Below are positions 7,907 through 14,153 of a DNA stretch of 14,717 bases, piece by piece (positions within the stretch are counted from its first letter, which is position 1; the number at the start of each line of letters is the position of its first letter). Location: positions 1-14,717 of the forward strand of contig JAEWGQ010000385.1 in NCBI GenBank assembly GCA_023388235.1, given 5' to 3'. The translations under genes were made by a program, and so were the position numbers. The DNA is from Actinomycetes bacterium (GTDB taxonomy: Bacteria > Actinomycetota > Actinomycetes > Actinomycetales > Cellulomonadaceae). Under the pieces are notes generated by a model. The model was not told the origin of the DNA and did not search any database. It saw nothing but the letters and a program-made list of their open reading frames with translations.

Positions 7907-8893
7907 CAGCCCTTCCTCTCCGTCAGGCGGCGGGAGACGAGCGACACGACCATCACGCCGATCACGAGGATCATCCCGATCGCCGCCGCGATGTCGGGCT
8001 GCCCCTGCTGGATGCCCTTCTGGTACATGAGCAGCGCCGGCGTCATCGAGGCGCCGTTCGGGCCGCCGCCGGTGAGCAGGTACGGCTCGGTGAAGATCTG
8101 GCCGGTCGTGATGATCGACAGCAGCACGACCAGCGACGTGACGGGGCGGACCCCGGGCAGCGTCACCGACCGGAACCGGCGCCAGGCCCCGGCCCCGTCC
8201 ATCTCCGCCGCCTCGTGCAGCTCGCGCGGGACGTTCTGCAGGCCCGCGAGGTACAGCAGCACGTAGAACCCGAGGTTCTTCCACGTCACGTACACGGCGA
8301 TGAGCGGCATGATCAGGCTCTGGTTGGCGAGCCACGTCGGGTCCGGCGCCAGGCTGCCGAGCACCTGGTTCACCACGCCGTTGCCGCTGAACAGGAAGAT
8401 CCAGGCCGCCAGGGTCGCGACGGAGGCCGTCACGTACGGCACGTAGTACGCGACCCGGAAGAACCCCTTCCACCGCACCACCGCGTCGAGCCCCGTCGAC
8501 AGCAGCAGCCCGAGCACGACGGTCAGCGGCACGTTGATGACGAGGAAGACCAGCAGGTTCCCGAACGCCTGGCGCACCGCCGGGTCCGCGAGGACCTGCC
8601 GGAAGTTGTCCAGCCCGACGAACGGGTGCGGCACGGCGACGCCCGGCGCGGTGAAGAAGAAGTCGTGGAACGACATCCACACCCCGAACCCGAACGGCAC
8701 GAGGAACACCACGACGACGAACGCCGTGTACGGGGCGCTGAGCAGCAGGCCCAGGGGGTGCTCGCCGAGCCAGCGCTGCAGGCGCCGGCCCGGGCGGGCC
8801 CCCGCCGGGGGGGGGGGGGCGGGGGGGGGGGGGCCCTGGGGGGGGGGGGCCCGGCGCCGGCGACCGCAGGCCCTCGTCGCGGAGGGTGGTCAT
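7906..8893 (-). CDS. ABC sugar transporter permease, CUT1 MalF/UgpA type, reading frame broken in G/C homopolymers
   Basis: The body of the gene is a normal MalF-like permease. It begins RRLQRWLGEHPLGLLL, then a first helix SAPYTAFVVVVFLVPFGFGVW, and has an EAA loop ELHEAAEMDGAGAWRRF ending in LPGVRP. Its own frame has no usable start: upstream it runs through a proline-coding tract to a stop at 8890-8892. The first GTG (8712) falls inside the first helix and would remove the N-terminus. The plausible start is ATG 8893 (MTTLRDEGLRSPAPG), 29 nt after the binding-protein gene, but it is one base out of frame. Losing one G from the runs at 8807-8849 restores a 328-residue protein of normal length. 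I interpret this as a functional gene with a miscalled or phase-variable homopolymer. It pairs with the downstream permease, which overlaps by one base. Confidence 0.8.
8807..8849. repeat. Three long G homopolymers (13, 13 and 12 G) at the 5' end of a permease gene
   Basis: The G runs lie at 8807-8819, 8821-8833 and 8838-8849, separated only by a single C and by CCCT. On the coding (minus) strand they are C runs encoding mostly proline. Nothing else in the window has homopolymers near this length. The tract lies where the permease frame breaks. Such runs are prone to slippage both in sequencing and in cells, and the plus strand could form a G-quadruplex. Confidence 0.9.
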
Positions 8894-8922
8894 GTCAGAT
8901 CCGTCCCGTCGGTCCGCGCAGG

Positions 8923-10230
8923 TCAGCCGGACAGGCCGTCGACGGTGGTCGCGGCCTCGCCGAACACGGCCGCCAGGTCGCCCGAGCCGGACTGGACCGC
9001 CTCGCCCCAGGCGTCCCGGAAGACCTGCATCTTCTCGGCCAGCCCGTCGACCGTCGGCACGTCCACCGCCAGCGGCACGGCGGCCGCGAACTGCGCGAAG
9101 AACGGCTGCTCGGCCAGGAAGTCCGCGGCGAGCTCCGGCACGTCGGTGCGGGTCGGGAACTGCCCGGTGGTCTCGAGCAGCGCCAGGTCGTTCTCGTCGT
9201 CCGTGGCGAACTTCAGGAAGTCCCAGGCGGTCTGCTGGTTCTTGCACGAGCTGTACAGGCCGACGTTCTTGGAGTCCGCGAACGTCGAGGTCTTCGCGGC
9301 GTCGGTGCCGTCGGCCGTCGGGATCGGCACGGCGCCGTACTCGACCTTGCCGTCGAACTGCGCGGCGCCCCACGGCCCGGCGATGCCCATCGCGGCGACG
9401 CCGTCCGCGAACGGACCGGCCCACATGTCGCCGCTGTACGCCTCGGCGGACGCGTAGCCGTCCGCGTACAGCGTCTGCCAGAGCTCGAGCGTCTCCATCG
9501 CCTCGTCGCCCGCGAACGTCGCCTTGCCGTCCTCGATCAGCTGCGTGCCGCCCGAGTTCGCCAGGAAGAACGGGTAGAAGTCGAAGTTGACGTTCGTGTA
9601 GTCGGCCGTCGCCGGCGGGTAGATCGCGACGTCGGCGCCGCCGGACTCCGTCACGGCCTTCGCGGCGGCCAGCAGGTCGTCGTAGGTCGACAGCTGCGGG
9701 TTCTCGGGGTCGAGCCCCGCGGCCGCGAACATCGTCTTGTTGTAGTAGAGCATGAACGGGTTGGTCTTCCACGGGAGCTGGTAGAGGTCCCCGTCGGCGC
9801 TGCGGAACCCGTCCGCGGCCGCGCCGGACCGTCCCGTGATGTAGTCCTCCGCGTCGTCGAACGTCGCCGAGAGGTTGACCAGGCCGCCCTGCTTCTGGAA
9901 CGCCGGGACGGCCGCGGGCGCGGTGTTGAACACGAGGCACGGGGTGTTGCCCGCGGTGATCGACGCGCCGATCACGTCCTCCGACGAGCTGCCGGCGGGG
10001 ATCGCCTGCGCGGTGACCTGCTCGTCCGGGTGGTCGGCGTTCCACGCCGCCACGACCTGGTCGCCCCAGGCGACCTCCTGCTCGTTCGTCGAGTACCAGA
10101 TGTCGATCGGGCCGGTGCCGAGCGCGTCGCCCGACCCCGCGTTCCCCTCGTCGCCCGACCCGCAGGCCGTCAGCGGGAGGACAACCGCTGCGGCTGCCGC
10201 CAGCACTGCCATTCGTGCGCCACGCTTCAT
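8923..10230 (-). CDS. Sugar ABC transporter substrate-binding lipoprotein (CUT1, SBP family 1)
   Basis: The 435-residue protein has a lipoprotein signal: Lys2-Arg3, a hydrophobic stretch, then lipobox LTAC with Cys23 as the lipidation site, followed by a Gly/Ser/Asp-rich tether. The mature part is typical of solute-binding family 1: IDIWYSTNEQEVAW, a long alternating alpha/beta region with LPWKTNPFMLYYNKTMFAAAGLDP, and WDFLKFATDDENDLALLETTGQFPTRTDVP near the C-terminus, the usual conserved segment. It would capture oligosaccharide outside the membrane and deliver it to the two permeases. The ATG at 10230 follows a GAGGGG-like site. It is the first gene of the operon, behind a promoter overlapping a LacI-type operator, so it is probably induced by its sugar. 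Multiple surface-exposed aromatic residues fit carbohydrate binding, but the ligand cannot be deduced. Confidence 0.93.
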   Translation of the reverse strand: MKRGARMAVLAAAAAVVLPLTACGSGDEGNAGSGDALGTGPIDIWYSTNEQEVAWGDQVVAAWNADHPDEQVTAQAIPAGSSSEDVIGASITAGNTPCLVFNTAPAAVPAFQKQGGLVNLSATFDDAEDYITGRSGAAADGFRSADGDLYQLPWKTNPFMLYYNKTMFAAAGLDPENPQLSTYDDLLAAAKAVTESGGADVAIYPPATADYTNVNFDFYPFFLANSGGTQLIEDGKATFAGDEAMETLELWQTLYADGYASAEAYSGDMWAGPFADGVAAMGIAGPWGAAQFDGKVEYGAVPIPTADGTDAAKTSTFADSKNVGLYSSCKNQQTAWDFLKFATDDENDLALLETTGQFPTRTDVPELAADFLAEQPFFAQFAAAVPLAVDVPTVDGLAEKMQVFRDAWGEAVQSGSGDLAAVFGEAATTVDGLSG

Positions 10231-10250
10231 CGCGCCGCCCCTCGCTTCCC

Positions 10251-10298
10251 GGGACCCGAGGTCCCCACGTGCTCCGAGCGCCTTCTCGCCGCCGGAGC
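10251..10298 (-). other. Two stem-loops in the operon's 5' leader
   Basis: GGGACC (10251-10256) pairs with GGTCCC (10260-10265) across a 3-nt loop, and GCTCCG (10271-10276) pairs with CGGAGC (10293-10298) across 16 nt. Both lie between the predicted promoter and the binding-protein start, in the untranslated leader. They do not resemble a riboswitch I recognise. They may only reflect high GC. Confidence 0.25.
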
Positions 10299-10324
10299 GC
10301 CGGTCCACCGTGACCGATCTGGCG

Positions 10325-10355
10325 CTAGTAAACCGGTTTGAACGACGGCGGTCAA
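10325..10355 (-). promoter_or_regulatory. Predicted promoter of the sugar-use operon
   Basis: On the minus strand a TTGACC -35 box (10350-10355) is followed after 17 bp by TTTACT (10327-10332), or after 19 bp by TACTAG, as -10. The AAACCGGTTT palindrome lies between and over these boxes, so a bound LacI-type repressor would block polymerase. The predicted leader to the binding-protein ATG is about 90 nt. Confidence 0.45.
10327..10342. promoter_or_regulatory. LacI-family operator, operon-proximal site
   Basis: The perfect palindrome AAACCGGTTT (10330-10339) with a central CCGG has the form expected for LacI/GalR-family half-sites with a central CG. It sits in the predicted promoter of the operon and shares TAAACCGGT with a second site 88 bp away. 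The divergent LacI-type regulator is the obvious binder. Confidence 0.7.
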
Positions 10356-10410
10356 CCATCGGTCCCGACGATCGTCCTCCCGTGTGAAACCCGCACGATC
10401 CGGCCCTCGT

Positions 10411-10427
10411 GTTTACTAAACCGGTCC
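10411..10427. promoter_or_regulatory. LacI-family operator, regulator-proximal site, with possible -10 box
   Basis: TAAACCGGT (10417-10425) repeats the core of the first operator in the same orientation but loses symmetry on the right (CC instead of TT). It overlaps a second inverted repeat, GTTTACTAAAC (10411-10421). TACTAA (10414-10419) could be the -10 box for the regulator gene, whose ATG is at 10444. Binding here would give autoregulation and, with the other site 88 bp away, could allow looping. Confidence 0.6.
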
Positions 10428-10443
10428 GCCGGACTGCGCTAGC

Positions 10444-11529
10444 ATGAGCGACGTGGACGCAGAACTCGCACCGGGTGGCACGACGGCGCGCACACCCCGG
10501 TCCGGTCGCCGCGCGACCATCGGCGACGTCGCCGAACGGGCGCAGGTCTCCAAGAGCGCCGTCTCGTTCGTGTTCAACGGGCGGTCGGGGGTCAGCGACG
10601 CCGCCCGGGCGCGGATCCTCGAGGCGGCCCGCGAGCTCGACTGGCGACCGGACTCCCGGGCGCGCGCCCTGTCCCGCAGCCGCGCACAGGCCCTCGGCCT
10701 GGTGATCCGCCGCGAGCCCGAGCTGCTCAGCACCGACCCGTTCTTCCCGCACTTCGTCGCCGGCGTCGAGAGCGCCCTGTCCGGCTGCGGCTACGCCCTC
10801 ATGCTCCAGGTCGTGGACGGCGAGGAGTCCGAGCGCACCGCGTACCACCAGTTCGCCCGCGAGTCCCGCGTCGACGGGGTGTTCCTCACCGACCTGCGGA
10901 CCGACGACGAGCGACCCGCGGCGCTGGACCGCCTCGGCGTCCCCTACGTCCTCGTGGGGCCCGTCGCGCCGGTCGAGGGGCGGCCCCGGCCGCTCGGCGT
11001 CGACGACGAGGCCGGCGTGCGCCGCGCCGTGCGGCACCTGTACGCCCTCGGGCACCGGCGCATCGCGCACGTCGCCGGCGCCCCCGGCTACGTGCACTCC
11101 GACGTGCGGCGCCACGGGTGGGCCGCGGAGCTGCGCGAGCTCGGCCTGACCCCCGACCTCGTGGTCGCCGCCGACTTCTCCGGGGCGTCCGGCGCGCGCG
11201 CCACCCACGAGCTGCTCGACCTGCCGCAGCCGCCGACCGCGATCGTCTACGGCAACGACCTCATGGCGATCGCCGGCATCTCCGTCGCCACCGACCGCGG
11301 CATCCGGGTGCCGGACGACCTGTCCGTCGTCGGGTTCGACGACGTGCCGCTCGCCGCGTACGTCGTGCCGCCGCTCACCACCGTCCGCCAGGAGGTCCTC
11401 GAGTGGGGCCGGGCCTGCGCCCGGACGCTGGTGTCGGTCGTCGAGGGGCGCGAGCCCGAGGAGCCGTCGCTGCCGCCCGTCGAGTTCGTGGTGCGCGGCA
11501 GCACCGGGCCGGCGCGGCACCGCGGGTAG
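10444..11529 (+). CDS. LacI/GalR-family transcriptional regulator
   Basis: The 361-residue protein has an N-terminal helix-turn-helix ATIGDVAERAQVSKSAVSFV (24-43), then the family's SDAARARILEAARELDWRPD and a hinge region (about 70-84). A periplasmic-binding-protein-like effector domain follows, with VDGVFLTD (143-150), a HLYALGHRRIAHVAG segment (198-212), and IVYGNDLMAIAG then DDLSVVGFDDVPLAAYVVPPLTTV (267-314), all hallmarks of LacI-type regulators. It probably represses the divergent operon and its own gene through the two AAACCGG sites in the 213-bp gap, and is released by an imported sugar or breakdown product. ATG 10444 is chosen although the Shine-Dalgarno is weak; a GTG three codons later is possible. 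The stop is TAG at 11527. The effector is unknown. Confidence 0.93.
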   Translation: MSDVDAELAPGGTTARTPRSGRRATIGDVAERAQVSKSAVSFVFNGRSGVSDAARARILEAARELDWRPDSRARALSRSRAQALGLVIRREPELLSTDPFFPHFVAGVESALSGCGYALMLQVVDGEESERTAYHQFARESRVDGVFLTDLRTDDERPAALDRLGVPYVLVGPVAPVEGRPRPLGVDDEAGVRRAVRHLYALGHRRIAHVAGAPGYVHSDVRRHGWAAELRELGLTPDLVVAADFSGASGARATHELLDLPQPPTAIVYGNDLMAIAGISVATDRGIRVPDDLSVVGFDDVPLAAYVVPPLTTVRQEVLEWGRACARTLVSVVEGREPEEPSLPPVEFVVRGSTGPARHRG

Positions 11530-11566
11530 GTGACCGGCCCGACGGGCGGGCGCGAGCGGTGCTGCC

Positions 11567-11572
11567 TACAGT
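11567..11572 (+). promoter_or_regulatory. Possible -10 box for the BCCT transporter gene
   Basis: TACAGT matches the TAnnnT form and lies 58 nt before the chosen ATG, in the 100-bp gap after the regulator gene. No convincing -35 box is seen. It suggests the transporter has its own promoter instead of depending on the regulator transcript. Confidence 0.3.
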
Positions 11573-11621
11573 GCCGTGGCAGAACGGGGGTCACCCGGCC
11601 GCCCGCCACGCCCACCGACCC

Positions 11622-11627
11622 GAGGAA
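11622..11627 (+). promoter_or_regulatory. Ribosome binding site deciding the BCCT start
   Basis: GAGGAA stands just before ATG 11630. Its spacing is short but it is the only good purine run in the region. It favours this ATG over the in-frame GTG at 11576, which has no such site and would add an unlikely Pro/Arg-rich extension. Confidence 0.65.
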
Positions 11628-11629
11628 CC

Positions 11630-13297
11630 ATGCCCCGCCCCACCCCGCGCCCCACCGACGACCACGCCGCACCCCCGGTCCGCCGGGCCGGCCCGTGGGG
11701 GACGTCGCGGGCCGTGTTCTGGCCGTCGGTCGCGGTCGTCGGGGTGGTCGTCGGGCTCACGATCGGGTTCCCGGACACCGCCGAGCGGGTCGTCACGCGC
11801 CTGCAGACCGACGTCGTCAGCGGCTTCGGCTGGTACTACGTGCTGCTCGTCGCCGGGTTCGTCGCGTTCGCGCTGTGGGTCGGGATCGGGCGGTGGGGCG
11901 ACATCACGCTCGGGCAGGACGACGACCGGCCCGCCTACCCGCTGGCGTCCTGGTTCTCCATGCTGTTCGCCGCGGGCATGGGCATCGGCCTCGTGTTCTG
12001 GGGCGTCGCCGAGCCGCTCAGCCACTACGCCGACCCCAAGCCGGGCGTCACCGGCACGCCCGCGCAGCTCGCGCAGACGGCCATGTCCCAGACCTACCTG
12101 CACTGGGGCATCCACGCCTGGGCCGTGTACGTCGTCGTCGGGCTCGCCCTGGCCTACGCCATCCACCGGCGCGGGCGGCCCGCGTCGATCCGCTGGGCGC
12201 TCGAGCCGCTGCTCGGCGCGCGGGTCCGCGGCCCGCTCGGGCACGCCATCGACGTCACCGCCTGCGTCGGCACCGTGTTCGGCGTCGCGACGTCGCTCGG
12301 GCTCGGCGTCCTGCAGATCGCCGCCGGCCTCGACCACGTCGGCGTCGTCGAGTCCACCACCGGGCTGCAGGTCGCGCTCATCGCCGTGGTGACCGGCGCC
12401 GCGACCGCCTCCGTCGTCTCCGGCCTCGACCGCGGCCTGAAGTGGCTGTCCACCGTGAACGTCTCGTTCGCGGGCGTGCTCATGGTGGCCGTCCTCGTGC
12501 TCGGGCCGAGCCTGTTCCTGCTGCGGGAGTTCGTGCAGTCCATCGGCAACTACCTGTCGACCGTGGTGCCCATGACGTTCAACGTCTCCGCCTACGCCGG
12601 CGCCGAGGGCGAGGCGTGGCAGGCCGCGTGGACGACGTTCTACTGGGGCTGGTGGATCTCCTGGTCCCCGTTCGTCGGCCTGTTCATCGCGCGGATCTCC
12701 CGCGGGCGCACCGTGCGCGAGTTCGTCGGGGGCGTGCTGCTGGTGCCGACGGTCATCACGTTCCTGTGGTTCTCGGTGCTCGGCGGCTCGGCCCTCTACC
12801 GGGAGGTGTTCGGCGGCGGCGGGCTGGTCGGCGCCGACGGCACCGTCGTCCCCGAGAACGCCCTGTTCGACCTGCTCGAGGGGCTGCCCGGCGGCGTCGC
12901 GCTGTCCGTCGGGGCCATCATCCTGATCGCCCTGTTCTTCGTGACGTCCGCCGACTCGGGTGCGCTCGTCGTCGCGATGGTCTCCGCCGGCGGCGACCCC
13001 GAGCCCCGCCGGGCGCTGCGCGTGCTGTGGGCCGTCCTCGTCGGGCTGCTCGCCATCGCCCTGCTGCTCGCCGGCGGTCTCACCGCCCTGCAGACGGCGG
13101 CCATCCTCATCGCGCTGCCGTTCAGCGTCGTCATGATCGGGATGGTGGTCGCCACGTCCCGGGCGCTGCACGGCGACCACGTCGCGTTCCTGCGGGCCGA
13201 GCGCCGCGCCGCCCGCGCCCAGCTCGAGCGGCACGTGTCCGCGCAGGTCGAGGAGGAGGTCGCCCTGCGGCTCGGGGAGCAGGACGACACGCGCTGA
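11630..13297 (+). CDS. BCCT-family transporter (glycine betaine/choline/carnitine type)
   Basis: The 555-residue membrane protein has about twelve hydrophobic segments, as in the BCCT family of compatible-solute importers. Signature features are AAGMGIGLVFWGVAEPLSHY with GMGIG at 116-120, the segment linked to sodium coupling in BetP-type members, and YWGWWISWSPFVGLFIARISRGRTVREF (about 338-365), the family signature with the tryptophan-rich substrate site. FFVTSADSGALV (436-447) is also typical. The C-terminus (about 512-555) is charged and Glu/Arg-rich, like the osmosensing tail of BetP-type carriers, though shorter claims are not warranted. The substrate is probably betaine, choline or a related quaternary amine, taken up with sodium or protons. 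It follows the regulator on the same strand after 100 bp but has no evident link to sugar use and is probably a separate unit. Confidence 0.93.
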   Translation: MPRPTPRPTDDHAAPPVRRAGPWGTSRAVFWPSVAVVGVVVGLTIGFPDTAERVVTRLQTDVVSGFGWYYVLLVAGFVAFALWVGIGRWGDITLGQDDDRPAYPLASWFSMLFAAGMGIGLVFWGVAEPLSHYADPKPGVTGTPAQLAQTAMSQTYLHWGIHAWAVYVVVGLALAYAIHRRGRPASIRWALEPLLGARVRGPLGHAIDVTACVGTVFGVATSLGLGVLQIAAGLDHVGVVESTTGLQVALIAVVTGAATASVVSGLDRGLKWLSTVNVSFAGVLMVAVLVLGPSLFLLREFVQSIGNYLSTVVPMTFNVSAYAGAEGEAWQAAWTTFYWGWWISWSPFVGLFIARISRGRTVREFVGGVLLVPTVITFLWFSVLGGSALYREVFGGGGLVGADGTVVPENALFDLLEGLPGGVALSVGAIILIALFFVTSADSGALVVAMVSAGGDPEPRRALRVLWAVLVGLLAIALLLAGGLTALQTAAILIALPFSVVMIGMVVATSRALHGDHVAFLRAERRAARAQLERHVSAQVEEEVALRLGEQDDTR

Positions 13298-13310
13298 GCC
13301 CCCCGGGGCG

Positions 13311-13979
13311 TCAGGCCCGCGGGGCTGCGGCGTCCAGGTCCGCGGCGTCCAGGTCCGCGGCCTCCGGGTCGGCGGCCACCGGGTCCGCGGCCTCCGGGTC
13401 GGCGGCGACCGGGACCGGCGCGGCGGCGCGCGGTGCCGGGTCGGCGTCCCAGCGGAACCGGTCGACCACCCGGCCCAGCGCGGGCACCCGCACCACCAGC
13501 GCCAGCAGCACCACGCCCACCAGGCCCCCGAGCACGTTGGACAGCAGGTCGTTGACGTCCGCGATGTGCCCGCCGCCCAGCAGGTGCGCGGTCACGTACT
13601 GCACGACCTCGATCGCCAGGCTCAGGCCCGTCGCCACCAGCACCGACCGGATCCACGCCCCGCGCCGCGCGAACAGCGGCACCAGCAGGCCCACCGGCAC
13701 GAACACCGCCACGTTCATCAGCGCGTCCGACAGCTCGTACTGCTGGAACGGCAGCAGCGCCAGGTGCGCGCTCCACGGCACGTCCGGCACCGGCTTGTCG
13801 AGGAAGATCGGGAACACGGTGTTCGCCACGATGCCCGCGAGGTACACGGCCACCGCCACGGCGACCAGCGCCCGCGGCACGGTGAGCCGCCCCCGGCGGT
13901 GCAGCACCCCCACCAGGACGGCGACCGTCACGAGGGCGAGCGGGACGACGACCGGGAGCACCGGGACCTGACGGAACAT
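13311..13979 (-). CDS. VanZ-like family membrane protein with repetitive acidic tail
   Basis: The 222-residue protein has about five hydrophobic segments between residues 5 and 165. Family motifs are NTVFPIFLD (53-61), LMNVAVFVPVGLL (87-99), SLAIEVVQYVT (120-130) and ADVNDLLSNVLGGLVG (140-155), the last being the most conserved VanZ segment. VanZ itself gives low-level teicoplanin resistance; most homologues have no known role, so none is assigned. After residue 175 comes a hydrophilic Ala/Asp/Pro/Glu tail made of AADxx pentapeptides. ATG 13979 fits the first helix; an AGGAAG run stands 12 nt upstream, which is rather far. The gene converges on the BCCT gene with only 13 bp between the stops. 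It diverges from the next gene across 174 bp that hold no secure promoter. Confidence 0.85.
   Translation of the reverse strand: MFRQVPVLPVVVPLALVTVAVLVGVLHRRGRLTVPRALVAVAVAVYLAGIVANTVFPIFLDKPVPDVPWSAHLALLPFQQYELSDALMNVAVFVPVGLLVPLFARRGAWIRSVLVATGLSLAIEVVQYVTAHLLGGGHIADVNDLLSNVLGGLVGVVLLALVVRVPALGRVVDRFRWDADPAPRAAAPVPVAADPEAADPVAADPEAADLDAADLDAAAPRA
13327..13416 (-). repeat. Six 15-bp tandem units in the VanZ-like gene
   Basis: Six contiguous 15-bp units of the form GCGGCSWCCRGGWCS run from 13327 to 13416; the first two are identical. They encode the pentapeptide series AADLD, AADPE and AADPV in the C-terminal tail. The unit length is a multiple of three, so copy-number changes would keep the frame. 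Confidence 0.85.
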
Positions 13980-14141
13980 GCGCGGGCTGATCTTCCTGCG
14001 GGACGACGGGGAACCGCTGCCATCGTCGCGCCGGCCCCCGCGGCGGGGCGTCAGCCTGCGGTCGGACCCCCGGCGCGCGGGCGTCGTACCGGGGCAGGGC
14101 ACGGAGGTGTACTCGACGTGGCACCGCACCGGGCCGACGAC

Positions 14142-14148
14142 GAGGGAG
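14142..14148 (+). promoter_or_regulatory. Ribosome binding site of the DUF1275 gene
   Basis: GAGGGAG ends 5 nt before ATG 14154. It supports this start for a gene that has no stop within the window. Confidence 0.7.
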
Positions 14149-14153
14149 CGGCG

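Noticed and set aside
7906..8712. First permease starting at GTG 8712
   Set aside because: This GTG is inside the first membrane helix. Sequence upstream in the same frame encodes a normal N-terminal segment (RRLQRWLGEHPLG and the start of the helix), so the true start is farther upstream.
8807..8849. G runs as evidence for a CRISPR, mobile-element end or integration site
   Set aside because: There are no flanking repeats, no target duplication and no transposase or integrase gene. A homopolymer tract inside a coding region explains what is seen.
7019..10045. A 1008-codon minus-strand frame that would fuse binding-protein, permease and permease regions
   Set aside because: Only its last 295 codons (the second permease) and the MTTLRDEGL start segment at 8893 look real; the rest is shadow of the binding-protein and first permease genes.
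11576..11629. Upstream GTG start for the BCCT transporter
   Set aside because: It has no ribosome binding site and adds a Pro/Arg-rich stretch. ATG 11630 has GAGGAA directly before it.
13298..13310. Bidirectional terminator between the convergent BCCT and VanZ-like genes
   Set aside because: The 13-bp gap contains CCCCGGGG, but a hairpin would have only a 4-5 bp stem with a very small loop and no T tract, so support is too weak.
13980..14153. Promoters or a small gene in the divergent gap between the VanZ-like and DUF1275 genes
   Set aside because: I found no convincing -35/-10 pair, palindrome or short coding frame with a ribosome binding site, apart from the one serving the DUF1275 gene.
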